This document shows, piece after piece, positions 35,189 through 48,319 of a DNA stretch of 64,000 nucleotides. Each line of letters begins with the position of its first letter. The first letter of the stretch is position 1. A program made the position numbers and the translations under genes. Below the pieces are notes generated by a model. The model was not told the origin of the DNA and ran no database searches. It saw nothing but the letters and a program-made list of their open reading frames with translations. Source of the DNA: Parasponia andersonii (taxonomy: Eukaryota > Streptophyta > Magnoliopsida > Rosales > Cannabaceae); contig JXTB01000002.1 of NCBI GenBank assembly GCA_002914805.1, forward strand, positions 2,834,609 to 2,898,608, given 5' to 3'.

Positions 35189-37698
35189 ATGGAGGTTTCT
35201 GTGATTGGGAGCTCGCAGGCGAAGGTTGGAGCGATGGAAGTGGCGTACAGGGAGCTAGGGTTTTGTAGTAGCTCGAAAGCTCATCCGGGTCTTGGGAAGG
35301 TGTTTGGTTCGAGGAGCAGGATTTGGTTCGATCAGAATAGGAGGTGGAACAACGCCAGGCTTCGATTGTCACCGACGAATGCCGTACTATCGGAACCTGT
35401 ACGGTCTACTAGAGAAGTTTCGGGTCTCGCCGGAAGATCCAAATCGGTGAGTTTTTTTTTTTTTTTTTACTTTTTGTTTTTTCTCCATATATCTGTTATT
35501 TTTTTTTTTTTTTTTACTTTTTGTTTTTTCTCCATATATCTGTTATTGTTTTTGAGAAATTGGAAGATGAGGAAAGATAAGGATTTTATTTATTTAATTT
35601 TTCTCTTTTTCCCAATATTTATTTTATCGGGAACCAAACATGAAAAGGGTTGTAAATAATAAGTAAGAAGGATACAGAGTCGAATTCACTTCATATATAG
35701 TATGTGTATATATATTTTGGACCCAGGATTGCCAAGTTAGCTAGTTTGAGGTGTAAATAATCTCTCTTATATTATTGAATAAATCTCCTATCATTAGCAT
35801 TTAATTTCATAACGAGCTAGCTAACTTTTTTATAAGAGGAAAATTATACTATTTTTCTCTTTTTGTGGGCACGTTTGTATTTGGTGTTTATTTGGGGAAA
35901 TTGGGATTGTTGATTACAAAATGGGTATAGGAAAATGTAAAGCTAGATGGATATGGAGAAAAGCTACGAATTCGATGATTAGAGTCATTAGACTTGGGTT
36001 CTCTTTTTTAAAATATTAGACCTGAAAACATGGGACTTTTTAGCTCAAGATTTTTTCTGGATTGATTAAGCAAAGACGCTTATATTTAATCGATCTGAAT
36101 TATGTAATGTTGCAAGATATGTAGTAGAAAAAGGCTTTCTTACTCTAAGGAAAACTGATACTGAATGGTTCATATGCTTGACGAAGTTTATAATTTACCG
36201 ACTTTTTGTTGTGTTTTTTGCAGTTTGATGCTGGTGTAAGGTTATTTGTTGGGTTGCCGTTGGATGTAATTTCAGATTGCAATACAGTAAACCATGCAAG
36301 AGCGATCACGGCTGGACTGAAGGCCCTGAAGCTGTTAGGTGTTGAAGGTGTTGAGCTCCCAGTCTGGTGGGGAATAGTGGAGAAAGAAGCTATTGGAAAA
36401 TATGAGTGGTCAGGGTACCTGGCTCTTGCAGAGATGGTTCAGAATGCAGGTCTCAAGATCCATGTCTCACTTTGTTTCCATGCATCTAAACAATCGAATA
36501 TCTCACTCCCGGACTGGGTGTCTCAGATTGGCGAATCCGAACCTAGCATCTTCTTCACAGATCGGTCAGGGCAGCAGTACAAAGAGTGCTTATCACTAGC
36601 TGTTGATGATCTTCCTGTTCTCCATGGAAAAACCCCAGTTCAAGTTTACCATGACTTTTGTGAGAGTTTCAAGTCTTCATTCTTGTGTTCCATGGGTTCC
36701 ACGATTGAGGTGAGATTTTTGATTTCGAAAACTCTGAAAGAAATAGAATCTCCCATGTCTTTTATGTCTGCTGACGCTCTATGTGGCTTCTCTTATGCTA
36801 ATTTCAGGGTGTCTCCATTGGCTTAGGACCTGATGGTGAACTTCGTTATCCTTCTTACCATCAGATAGCAAAAGCGGGTACAGTCCCTGGTGTTGGAGAA
36901 TTCCAGTGTTATGACAAAACCATGCTCAGCAGTCTGAAGCAGCATGCTGAAGCAACTGGGAATCCATATTGGGGACTTGGCGGTCCCCATGATGCTCCAA
37001 GTTATGATCAGCCACCAAACTCGAACTCTTTCTTCAAGGACCATGGTGGATCATGGGAGTCGCCCTACGGCGACTTCTTCCTTTTGTGGTATTCAAACCA
37101 GCTTATTAATCATGGGGATCGGCTACTTTCTATGGCGGCTTCAGTTTTCGAGGACACTGAAATAGAAATTTCTGGTAAAGTCCCACTCATGCACTCATGG
37201 TACGGAACAAGGTCTCACCCTCTTGAGCTAACTTCTGGGTTCTATAACACATGCCATAGAGATGGTTATGGAGAAGTGGCACAGATGTTTGCAAGGAATT
37301 CCTGCAAAATGATATTGGCCGGAATGGACTTGTCAGATGAACACCAACCCCATGATTCCCTTTCGAGCCCTGAATTATTACTTAAACAGATTATGACATC
37401 TTGCAGAAAGCATGGGATTGAGATTTCTGGACAGAACTCGTCAGTTTCAGGGGCTCCAGGAGGCTTTGAACAGATCCGTGAGAATTTGTCCGGTGAGAAT
37501 TTGGTGAACCTGTTCACTTATCAGAGAATGGGTGCTTATTTCTTCTCACCCGAGCATTTTCCTTCATTCACGAAGTTTGTTCGAAGTCTTAATCAACCAC
37601 AGTTACACTCAGATGACCTGCTTAGAGAGGAAGAAGAAGAAGCTGCTGAAGCTATACCTATGACTTCCGAATCAAGCATCAACATGCAAGCCGCTTAG
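35189..37698 (+). CDS. BAM9: Inactive beta-amylase 9-type protein (3 exons, 544 aa)
   Basis: Exons 35189-35446, 36224-36709 and 36808-37698 join in phase 0, giving 544 aa. The N-terminal 85 or so residues are basic and Ser-rich, a likely plastid transit peptide. The glycosyl hydrolase 14 fold is clear: VRLFVGLPLDVI, LGVEGVELPVWWGIVEKE, GLGPDGELRYPSY and LELTSGFYNT. The general-acid Glu is kept (Glu259 in GELRYP). The catalytic loop that reads FHQCGGNVGD in active enzymes is FHASKQSNIS here, and the second catalytic Glu (active pattern CLEMRDSEQ) aligns by eye with Asp about 422 in GMDLSDEHQ. Active beta-amylases release maltose from starch; this clade is considered non-catalytic and regulatory in plastid starch breakdown. 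It is tail to tail with the TULP gene. Intron 1 carries a tandem T-rich duplication. Confidence 0.93.
35452..35547. repeat. Tandem duplication next to BAM9 donor site
   Basis: A long T-run followed by ACTTTTTGTTTTTTCTCC and ATATATCTGTTATT occurs twice with a period of about 48 bp, beginning just inside intron 1. Confidence 0.9.
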
Positions 37699-38830
37699 TA
37701 AAGAGTTAAATCACTCGTTCATGTAAATATGGAACGTTTACATATGATATCATTGTAAGTGAAGAGCTTTTACTAGACAAAGCATGACAAGGGATTAGCC
37801 AACTAGCTAAGCACGTTCTAGTTTTACTTTGAAAAATTATGTATATGAATTTTGAACAATTAAGCCTGTCCATTTTTATAAGGATGCAGAACTTATATAT
37901 ACTTCTCTCTATGGTGCGAGACTTTTTATAACATTTGTATTTATTGTTATATATTTTCAACTGTTAACCAATGTTGTCTTAGTTGGGTGTGACTTTTTCT
38001 ACACGGATTGAATACTTGGCCAATTGTCACTACGTTCAAAATGCTCAGTTTTGTATTCGTATAAATTTTCCTACGATCGTTTGGACCACTGTGAAAAAAC
38101 TTGCGAATTCAGTACGACTTTCGCAAGTTGTCACCAACTATGAACCTTTTGTTAAAAGATTTGATCAACAGCTTAATTGTTTCCTATATAATTTCTGTCC
38201 TTGGCTCTCGCAAACTGCGATGAAATTCACTCTGTACCTTAGCATTTCCCATTCAAAAAACAAACCGGGAAAAAAATATTGAACAGACAAGAAGAGCCAC
38301 AATTAATCTGAAGAAGCTTTGCAAGGTCAAACAACCTAACAACTAACAAGTCTAGACTCATAAATACATCGATGAATGAGGAGGTTCTAGTTTCTACACA
38401 GCCGAAAATTAATGCATTGATATGATAACATAATGAATTTTGATTAGGGGTATACTAGTCACACAAATCACAAGCAAAGCAAATTTCTTTATATTGAAAA
38501 AAATAGAGTTATTATGTACATCAACGAAAACTAAAAATGTACAATGGATGATTATGATTTCCTCTCAAGTTCCATATAACTCTTCCCATCTGGACAATGT
38601 GAAGTTCAATTTGGTAAAGTAAAACCCAGACATAAGCCAGCTGCCTTTTTCCAATGACCACCAAATCTTGCTGATCCTGACAAGAAAGGAAACAAGAAGT
38701 GGGGTTACCAAGAGTTGTGTAAATAAAAACTTCAAACAGATTACTTGACCACTGTCATACTTCAACAACATCAGTCTCAAAATACTCGGAACTCGTAGAA
38801 ACGAAAAACTCAAAACCGTTCTTACATGCA

Positions 38831-41750
38831 TCATTCACAAGCAAGCTTGGAGTCAAAGTTGCTGAGGCAGATAGCAAATGCTTGGAATGCCGATATTGGG
38901 TATCGGTAATCCATGGTAAATAAATCTTTATCTACTTTACCAAACTGGAGGATGATCCTCTCATGTTCCGGTCCAGATGGTCCGTTCTCTGGAGAAGCCA
39001 CCAACTGAAAGTTTTTCACTGAAGCAACTGTTACTCGCCCATGAAAGTTCAAGCACCAACACTGGAGCTGCTCGTGCCACCTAGGAGACTTATTTTTTAA
39101 CACCAGCGCTTCATGGCTTTGACTGACCAAAGGCCCCGATAGAAAATTTTCCATGCGGTTTGATTTCGAATGGAATAATGAGAGTGAGGAAAAGGAATCT
39201 GGATTGGTAATAGAAAACTCCATCTGGGTTGGGGTGACTCCTCCAGGAGCAATTGCAGAGGAAGGAATGGCATCCATGATACACTGCATTCTCCTTGGAC
39301 CCCTGTTCATAAGTAATAATCAAGTTTTTACGAGTTCTAGTTGACAGAGAACACCCAGCTTAACATTTTTTTACCAGATGAAATGATGAAGAAAGACTGA
39401 AAAGTCCTGTGCAGATGATGTTTGAAAAACAATCTCTAAGTGCTTTTATAACAGAAATTCTACACATTGTTGCAGAAGATAAACTCGTACCTGGAACCCA
39501 ACACATTTAACTCATATGAAACATGAGCCACCGGGTAATTGCCTGCAGGGACCCGAGGTGAAACTTGTTTCAAATTCACTAGCCTAGTAGAGCGACTTTT
39601 TGTAATCTTAGCTCCAGTATGTGGCGGCTGTCCGTCATATATTGTGAACTTAGTCCCCAGAAAATTAGACCTAGACATAGACCCAGAAAATAGTAAAACA
39701 TAGGCCCATGGTTCAGGAAAACAGTAACAAGTACGCCTAATGCATACCTTATTTTCCCAATATATGTGCCGCTTCCCTTAGACATGTCACCGGCATGCAT
39801 AGAGATGATATAATCCGTGCAGGTGGCACGTCTACACTTGCGAGCAGCAAGAAGGAACTTTCCATCATCAGTTAGTGCTGCCATGAAGGCAAGGGAAAAA
39901 GAAGTTAAGATCTCCAAGGCTCAAATGAACAAGACCAATGATGGTATAATTTGATAATAAGTGTACACATATTGGCAACTTCAAAGAAAATAATCTCAAC
40001 TAATATGGAACTCCAGTTAATGTAGCAAATGGTCACCATTAGTCAAACTGAGAAAAAGGAAATATGTTTGGGTTGAACGGTTCCGTTTTATAAAGCACTT
40101 GAGGAGACTATCCCTTGGACCAGGCTGCAGGCAATCAACAACAAAAAACCTGATTAGAGAATTTAAGAAAAGAAGAGTCTTTAACCAACAATGGTTAACA
40201 AATGCCAAGCTGAACACCAGAAATAATTAACACAAGTGAGAAATTTCCCACTATGCAACCTAGACCAACCGATTAACTAAGACATTTAGGGGGGGGGGGG
40301 GGAAAAACAAATAAATAAATAAAAAATTAAAAACCAAGTCATTGGCAAGTCAAGTGGAGCAAGCTAATAAGAACAAATCCTCCACTTTAAAAGTAAAGTC
40401 TACTCATCATATTGATACGTGGTCCCCAAAAGAACCTGCACTAACGAGAAAATGGAAATTGCTGAGTAATTTTCCACATAAACTCCCAAAGATTGGGAAA
40501 ATGCCAAAATTTAAAAGGAAATATCTAGGATTTTATTAACAAGTTTCTGTCGGGCTTCGCTAATATCAAATTTACTTATGAGGGATTCAGTCTGAAATTC
40601 ATTCTACCACCACCAAAGCAAGCAAGCAAGCTCCACTAGACTTCATCATGTGAAGCTAGACGCTAGTACAGAGATATTCTAAACACACTTTCAGAATGAG
40701 TGGAAATTGGAGGGAAAATGTATCAAAATAAGCCGACATTCGAATAAATAATGTTTCCATTATAAGATTACGAAGGAAAAATGGTCTCTCCTGCCTCAAA
40801 TGCTAAATGAACAACAAACTCAAACAATTTAGCAAACAAACTGTAAAGAGGGAGAGAAAAAAAAAAAAAAAGGGTCTAGGATTCAGAATATTCGAAAGAA
40901 AAACAGAGCAAATTGAGTCGATCTTTTACATTCCAATGTAAATAATCACATAAATCCTAAAAAAGAAGAAAATTCATCATATGTCTACCAAAAAAACATA
41001 TATATATATATATTATATATGTATATATTATCAGTACCCATTACCCAGCCTGATTTCCCAGAACCAAATTCAGTATATACAAGGTATATACAAACCCAAA
41101 TCCAATTCAATAGCTATCCAAAAAAAAAATAAAAAACTTAAAACAAGAAAAACCAAAATCATTCAATACAAGCCGTAAGATATATATATATATATGTATA
41201 TGTGTGCGCGCGTGTATTTAAAGGAAAAATACATACATTTCATCAAATACCCATTGCCCATTGAGCAGAACCAAATTCAATTCAAAATCTATCCACTCCA
41301 AATGCATATTAAATAAACTCGTTTCCTTAAAAAAATAAAAATAAAAAAACCCAACAACTAGACAGCTAAATCAAATCTAAAAGGACAATCCATAAGATTA
41401 TAACAAATAAATAAATAAATAAGAAGATGATAAAAGAGATGAACCTGCTTGACAGAGATGGGGAAGGTCAAGGTTCCAGAGAGCTCAGGAGTCTTAACGA
41501 TCTCCTTAGTAATGAGCCTCCAGCTCCGGCAAACTCCGGCGCAGGCGACGACGCTCTTCCTCGGCGGCCAGGCAGTCTCAGAGGCCTCAATCCTCAGAAG
41601 CACCTCTCTCAGCAGCTCCTGTGGCATATTCGCCCAGCAACTCTGGCTCAACCCATCAACCACCGCCATCGCCGCCGTAGAAGAGCCCTCCTGCACCACC
41701 CGCTGCGACCGTGACATCCTCATATCTTGTATTATACTCCTTATCGACAT
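38831..41750 (-). CDS. Tubby-like F-box protein (5 exons, 391 aa)
   Basis: Minus-strand exons: 41445-41750, 40037-40124, 39748-39877, 39491-39670 and 38831-39302; phases agree and give 391 aa. The start is [11 protein letters not shown], the usual plant TLP N-terminus. The F-box is at about 38-80 ([20 protein letters not shown], then [18 protein letters not shown]). The Tubby domain starts at [16 protein letters not shown] (about 103) and ends with the two Tubby signatures, [16 protein letters not shown] and [16 protein letters not shown]. In the second signature one usual Ser is Asn (SNF instead of SSF). Tubby domains bind plasma-membrane phosphoinositides and the F-box links to SCF ligases; plant members act in ABA and stress responses and phosphate signalling. 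The protein is rather short, with a shortened variable insert before [21 protein letters not shown] do not assign a TULP number. Confidence 0.93.
40289..40302. repeat. Poly(G) run of 14 in TULP intron 1
   Basis: Fourteen G on the + strand followed by an A-rich run; C-run in the sense of the gene. Confidence 0.95.
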
Positions 41751-41854
41751 TTTCTTCTATATGTTCTTCCTCTTCTTCTTCTTCCTCGAACAAAATCTCT
41801 ATATATATCTATAGACCAATATATATTTATATATATATATATATGTTTAAATAT

Positions 41855-41908
41855 CTACAAAGTTGACATTTTTCTCTTGTGTTCTTCTTCAACACAAGAA
41901 ACCCACAT
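41855..41908 (-). promoter_or_regulatory. Possible upstream ORF in TULP leader (17 codons)
   Basis: An ATG 158 bp upstream of the TULP start opens MWVSCVEEEHKRKMSTL and then stops, 104 nt before the main ATG. It matters only if the transcript starts upstream, for instance near the (GA)n tract at 42010-42038. The AT-rich stretch at 41818-41845 could instead be the TATA region, which would leave the uORF outside the mRNA. Confidence 0.3.
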
Positions 41909-42009
41909 CCAAAATCTATATATACACCCACTATGTATACAAAATCATATGTTTTTGTTTGTTTGGTGGGGTTTGAGGTGTGGAAAGCAAAACTGAGAGT
42001 TAAGCTTTT

Positions 42010-42038
42010 GGGAGAGAGAGAGAGAGAGAGAGAGAGAT
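42010..42038. repeat. (GA)n microsatellite in TULP promoter or leader
   Basis: About fourteen GA units; GAGA tracts of this kind are bound by plant BASIC PENTACYSTEINE factors. Confidence 0.85.
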
Positions 42039-44000
42039 AAATTTATGGTAATAAATTAAAATGAGATGAAATGAAATGAATTGAATGTTTGGTTCTGCAG
42101 AATGTGATTTGTGATTTTTATTGGGATTTATTTTATTTGATTTTACACCAAAGAAAATGAGGATTGAGATCGAGTTTTCTAAGTACTGTATTTTTTTTTT
42201 CTTGTTTGGGACAGTAAAGACTAGATAGATATCTACATAAATATAGAGAGAGATAGGATTGGGTCCTTGTTGGAGTGCGGTTAGTTTCTGGTTTTGTCTT
42301 TTTTTTTTTTTCCTTGTTTTTTTTTTTCTTTTTCTGTGAGCTTAACACGCATAAAAAATTCGAATACAGCCAAATTATGATGCCCGGAAGGAACTATCCT
42401 AATAATAAAAAAAATAAAACTAATTGTACTAATAATAGAAACTTTATCCAAATTTATAATGGAGATCTGCTTTTGCAATGAAAATAATTATAAATTATAT
42501 GGAAAGTTTCAAAAAAAAATAATAATAATACAATCTTCATTGAATTTGTTAATACTAGTAATAAATTGGAAATATTAGTTGTTAATTTTTTTTTTATAAA
42601 TTTACATATTAGTTCATTTTTTTTTATTCAGATGTGTGAAAAAGAGTGTTATCATTGAAAAATGTATTTTTTATGTGTTTTAAAATTTAAGATATAATAA
42701 TTTTGTTAAATAAATTTAAAGCTAATCAAATGCCGAAATATAGTATGCTATATACATGGTGCTAAATTATGATAAATACATATCAAATCTGGTAAAAAAA
42801 ATATAGCATGGTGTTAAAGAATAAATTTTATGTCATATCCTAAATTATTAGCTTGGAGATGCTCTTAATTATGTGATTTGATAAGATTATAATACGATTT
42901 GATTATTTTAAAAAGTATATATTTATGGTGTCACTTTATTTTAAAAAATATTTTAGGAAATGGCTTATCTCGGAAGCTTTCATTTTTTTTTTTAATCTTT
43001 TTGTTTCTCTTAATCGTTGGAGGATTCACAAAACCTTTAAAAAGTTGAGAAAGTAATCTTACGTTTCACGCATAACACATTTCTAAATATAAAAATAAAG
43101 GTTCAGGATTCCATTAAAAAAATAAATAAATTAATAAAAGTTCAGGAGCAACAAAACTACGATGATTTATTTCCTTTTGAAATCAGGTGACATTTTTTGG
43201 TAGTATTTCAATTTTTCTTTAAAAATAATAAAATTGTAGAAGAGTCATCGAAGATATAATGGGAATCTTGAAAATCTTTCAAGTTTCGCCAAACAAGCTG
43301 TTACACATATTTTATTAATTAACATTTATTTGGGGTTCAACAAGAAATTGAAGGAGAGCAGAAGGTGATTGGGAATAGGGCCCACCTATCAATTATTTTA
43401 AAAAAATCGGAATGTATATATTGTAATTTTAGCAATTTTTAATTTTTAATTGAAATGTATCCATTCAAGGTGGGTCCCACTTAAAGGTCTGTTGGTCCAA
43501 GTCCACGGGCGGAGGTAACAAAAACACATTCCTGAGTTCACAAACGACACAGCCTCCAAAGCAGGAAAAGTTCCACTCCCGCTGTTTATTTTTGTTTAAT
43601 CCAATGGATTTCTCTGCAAAAGAGTCTACTTTAAATAGCGCCTTTGGTAATTAGTCTTTCCCAAATTTCAATGCTATTGTTGTGAAATTAGAGTTTTTAA
43701 GTCATGAACTTATTCTTAAGTCTAATAATCGACATTATTATCGTTTACATCTTGACACTATTTATTTATACTTGACAATATTGTCGAATAAAGACTGTGT
43801 GACTTGACACTATTATTGAGTAAAAATTGACATTGCTCGACTGTGAAGCCATATAATCGGATAATTGTTCATAATCATCTCATTATTTATTTTATAACTT
43901 AAAATACTAAGCTTCTTACTAAGGGATTGTTTTGTAACTATTTATTTAAATAGTTTTTTTTTATTTTTTTAATAAAAAAATATAAATATTTTTCAAAGTC

Positions 44001-44470
44001 ATGTTTGGTAAAACTAATTTTATTTTTTATTTTTTTAATTTGACAATAAAATTTCTTACTTTTAAATTTTTTTTTAACAAATTTTTAGAAAAGCATAATC
44101 AAAATTCAACATATTCTCTCTAATCACTATCTCGTTTGTTACTATCTCTCTAGCCTCTTTTAAAAGTAATATCTTTCTAAATATTTTTAAAAATGATATT
44201 TTTCAAAATATAACTATGAAAATGGTAATTTTTTTAAAAAAATTCCCGAATTTAGAAGAATATTCCTTTTAAAATTTTATTTTGAAAGTACCATTTCTGA
44301 AATTTATTTAGATAAATACCAATTTTCTCTCTCTCCTCATTTTCTCCTCCATTTTTCCCTTATTACTCTCCATTTTGATTTTTCACTTTTAAAAGTAAAA
44401 AGTACTAGCTATCAAATATGTTTTGTTTTTATTTTAAAAAACCAAAGACAAAAATATTGTTACCAAACAC
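44001..44470. mobile_element. Candidate AT-rich MITE with GTTTGGTAA ends
   Basis: The left end reads ATGTTTGGTAA and the right end GTTACCAAACAC, which are inverted repeats of about 10 bp. The interior is A/T-run-rich and non-coding. The target duplication is not clear, so the boundaries are tentative. Confidence 0.3.
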
Positions 44471-47435
44471 ATTTTTTGTTTTTAAAAATCAAAAAACAAA
44501 ATAAGAAAAAATACTTTCGTTTTTGTGTTTAAAAAGATAAAAGTGTTACCAAAAGACACCTAAAATTGATAAAAGAGGCAATCATTTTAAAAATTTCCCC
44601 TAATAGTAATAATTCATCTTAAAATTTACAAAATACCACTAGAGGTAATTTAATATCAGTATTTTTTTTCTAAATAAATATTTTTGGTATTATATCTTCA
44701 CATATTGGAATGATATGTAACTCATGTAACTCAAATATGAAATCTAATTTTGAAAATGAATATAAAATATTGAGGAGTGCTAAATATATTATTTTTTTCA
44801 CTCTCTTTTATACTCTCTAATCTCATTATCTGTCATGTGACTTCCATTATTTATTTTAATATTTTAATAATATAATAAAACAAAATAAAATTCACATATC
44901 ATGCAGTAAAACCGGAAGAATGCAAAAAAGACTATAAAAAGACTACACCTAGTACGTATTCCTCTAAAATCGTTTGGTCCAAAGACTAACGACCTAACCT
45001 AAGCTTACAAGTGATTTATTCTATCAATCCTCATGCCATGGAGATATCTTATGTAATTCAAACATGTAAGTGCAATAATTATTCTTATTTTCTGTGTTTA
45101 TGGAATGTAATATGGCATAAAATCTTAATGTCATATTACATTATAATTGAATATTGTATTCAAAATTTTTATCCAATTTTAGTCTCAATATATATTCAAC
45201 CAATAGTAAATAACACATCATATTAGAATTTCATTTAAAACTATAAAATTAAAAAATATATATATATATATATGATTAAGTAGCTTCTAACTTTAAATAG
45301 TGTTTTATCCATTAATGAGTTGGAAATTCTATTACAATACCAGCATTAGTAAAGTAATTTTGAGAGAACTCAAAGAAAATTAGGGGAAAAAAAAACCACT
45401 ACCCAAAATTCCTTGTCTTGTTCACCAAACACGTTTTTATGCTTCTCAATTATTATTTTTTTTTCTTTTGGAAAAATAACCATTTTCATTCCCAAAATGC
45501 AATGAAATTGTAGGAGGAATCCAATGATTACCAAGGTTGGCAAAAATTGGGTGGGCCCGCCACTCCCAAAACATCTTGTTCTCCGTGTCTTTTGGCCAAA
45601 CCCTCATTTTGCTCGCCACACTTCCATGGCAAGGAAATGTGAAAAAAGGTTGAGACGAATAAGGATTGGGAATTCAATAAAATCAAATGAATCTAAATTT
45701 GAAAAGACAAAAATAAAAATAAAAATAAAATATAAAAAATATATATACATATAAATATAATGTGGAAATATATGAGTGAAGAAGATGTGATTTATTATCC
45801 AATTTCGATCATGTGAGCATAGAGTCGGGAGTTTTTGGAGGAGGGCTTTGTCTGTCGGTTGTTAGTCTCTCTGTCTTTGTCAAAATCGAAACTCGCCAAG
45901 AAAATGCTTTCGGATAAGATTTATAATTCTTAAGCGAGTTATCGCCTGCCAAGCGCGAATATATATATATAAATTCACACTTTTTTTTTTTCTCTTTCCC
46001 ATTTTCCTATTTTTCGTGTACTAAATTTCATTAAGGCAAAGATATTGACTTGTCTTGGTCTTTTCAGTTGACCCTTACCTCAATAAAAGAGAAAATCCAG
46101 CAAAAGCTGAATTGGTACTATTACTTCCAATGCAATACTCATGAAGTACGGTACAAATTTCTGACATTTTATATTATAAGCTCCTAAGTCCTAACTTATT
46201 CTCTAAAACGTAAGAGTAGAAAGAAATAATATTGCTTTTAAACTTTGTATTTGTATTTGTACTATGACATTGTTTAAGTTATATATTATATTTTAATTAT
46301 TATTAATATTGATCTTAAAATTTGAAATTTATTATAATTCTACATTTTAATATTAATATAGAATTGTTAATTTATCAAGATGATTTAATAAATTTATTAT
46401 CAGATAAATTTTTACGCGTTTTATTTTCAAATTTTTAAACTACATTTTAGTAAATTAATTATTATAAATTGGTGTCATGTAATAAATTTATAATAGATTT
46501 CGAATCTAAATATCAATATAATTCGAATAAAATATCAAAATGCAAAATACAAGATACAAAATTGATATTACCCCGATTAGAAAACAAGATTGATTTTATC
46601 ATATAAGTTAGATGGAGATGCTCTTTGTTTATAATATTACAGGATATCATTATTCTTTTTGCTTGAATATAGGAAAAGAGAGACGAATGAATTCACAGAA
46701 CCATTCTCATGTACTTAACCTAATATTTTCCACACAATTTGTGATACGAAACCTAGATGAAAGAAAGGAATATTTTCGCTGCATGGGTTTTTTTTGACAA
46801 GGAGCTATCACCACTTTTTATCATGCTAAGAGAGAGATTATGTTTCCCAGAGAAAAGCAGCCAAATATATTACAGCAGCCACAACTTGAATAAATGAATA
46901 ATGGCCAATTCGCATGTGCTGTTTTTAAATGTCAATACCCAAAGAATATTCCATTCTCATTAGTGTATATCGCCAAATACACCATATTACATTAATTTTT
47001 ACCAATTGGTTAGTATTCTAAATATTTAATTTGCCACCATCTCAGAACTATCGTATCGTGAATACTGCCAGCCTCAATTTTTTCACATGTAGCACATGAT
47101 ATTAACAAAGATAAATAAAGAATTGTGCCCATACACAACCAAACAAAAAGGAGGATAATGCGTGAATACACTTGAAGACGAAATCATACATCAGTGAAGA
47201 TCAAACGTTGTTATATGCTCTTGCTGATATTATGTTTCTATCAGAGATGATAATGCAACAAACTACATGATCGGCTGACACAGAATCACATTTTGTAGCA
47301 TCACCCGGATAAAAAACACACACCTAAACCATCTCTGCTTCTACAAACAATTAGTTATTTAGTTTAAGCGAACCTTTCAACTGTTGCAGAGTGAGGGGAA
47401 TCATACACAGTCGTCACAATTTTCTTCCATTACGT

Positions 47436-47470
47436 GTGTGTGTGTGTGTGCGCGTGTGTATATATATATA
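47436..47470. repeat. (GT)n followed by (TA)n microsatellite
   Basis: Compound dinucleotide repeat in an intergenic region. Confidence 0.85.
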
Positions 47471-48181
47471 CATATTATTTTTTTCCCTTTTCAAAATCAG
47501 TTCAATTAAATGATAATTTATGGTAGAATAAACATACCAAAAAGAAGATCATATTGGTGAAGACAAGACAAAACAATCCACGATTGTATCAAGTCACATC
47601 ATCAGGAATAGTGGATATTTTAATCACAACTAGCAAAAAATGCTTCTAAAAGACACGTTAAATTCTAGATATCAATAAATTCCTCTAGCACAAGGATAAG
47701 AGGCTGTCCTAGTCTATTGCTGCCACACGTTAGTCTCATGCCACTGCATTGTCATAATTGCCAAGGGCAACTTACCCGGACCCGCCTGCTGACAACTCCC
47801 CCACATGGGTTGTCATTGAATTGGAGAAACAAAGCTCCCATCCCCCACCAAACCCTCAATAACCACATCAATAGGAGACATATTTGAGTGGCGTTTAACC
47901 TCACTGCCCTTCCTTCTAGGGGGCCTTGATTATCAATGACTAGTAGATGATAAAGATCAACTCAATAATCATAAACCCACATACCAAAAATAACTCGTGT
48001 CTATTACATGTTTTTTCAATCAAAACCTTGAGGTTTTCTTTTTCCTGAAGAGATGGGAATCAGCAAAATGCAGGCCATGAGAACTATTTTCAGAAGGGAA
48101 AAGAGAACCTCGTCGAAAAACAACAAATACGCGTTTTGCCTTTCAGAAAATGATCTTCACAAGGCAACAAGAATACGAAAG

Positions 48182-48319
48182 CTAGGTGCTAGCCAAGCCA
48201 GAGTATTGCCTTAACCGCAACCCTGTCTGCAGACCATATAGGAGAAAAAGAGATGGTGAGAGAACACCGGCCCACATCTTCATCAAGACGGAACCAGGCC
48301 GAGACTTTGGCGACGCCAT
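48182..48319 (-). CDS. Possible 45-aa single-span microprotein
   Basis: An ATG-initiated frame reads MASPKSRPGSVLMKMWAGVL and continues SPSLFLLYGLQTGLRLRQYS before a stop. It has a basic, Pro-containing head (residues 1-14), one hydrophobic span (about 16-31) and a basic Arg-containing end, the layout of very small organelle or ER membrane proteins. Local base composition is richer in GC than its surroundings. It lies about 430 bp downstream of the stop of the zinc-finger gene on the same strand, so it could be a separate gene or sit in a long 3' UTR. I do not recognise a family. Confidence 0.25.
   Translation of the reverse strand: MASPKSRPGSVLMKMWAGVLSPSLFLLYGLQTGLRLRQYSGLAST

Larger units (their letters stand above)
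42100..47600. other. AT-rich intergenic region
   Basis: No gene is supported. Contents: the segment 43690-43880 with TTGACA/GTCGA words, related in reverse orientation to 10930-11060; a candidate MITE between about 44001 and 44470 with matching ends ATGTTTGGTAA and TTACCAAACAC; AT tracts near 45256-45274; and a short (GT)n tract at 47436-47450. Open frames at 45011, 45524 and 46612 show no family character. Confidence 0.55.

Noticed and set aside
47745..47775. miR169-like word GCCAAGGGCAACTTACC
   Set aside because: Several mismatches to miR169, and no complementary arm was seen nearby. The adjacent TGACAAC/GTTGTCA hairpin is too short for a precursor.
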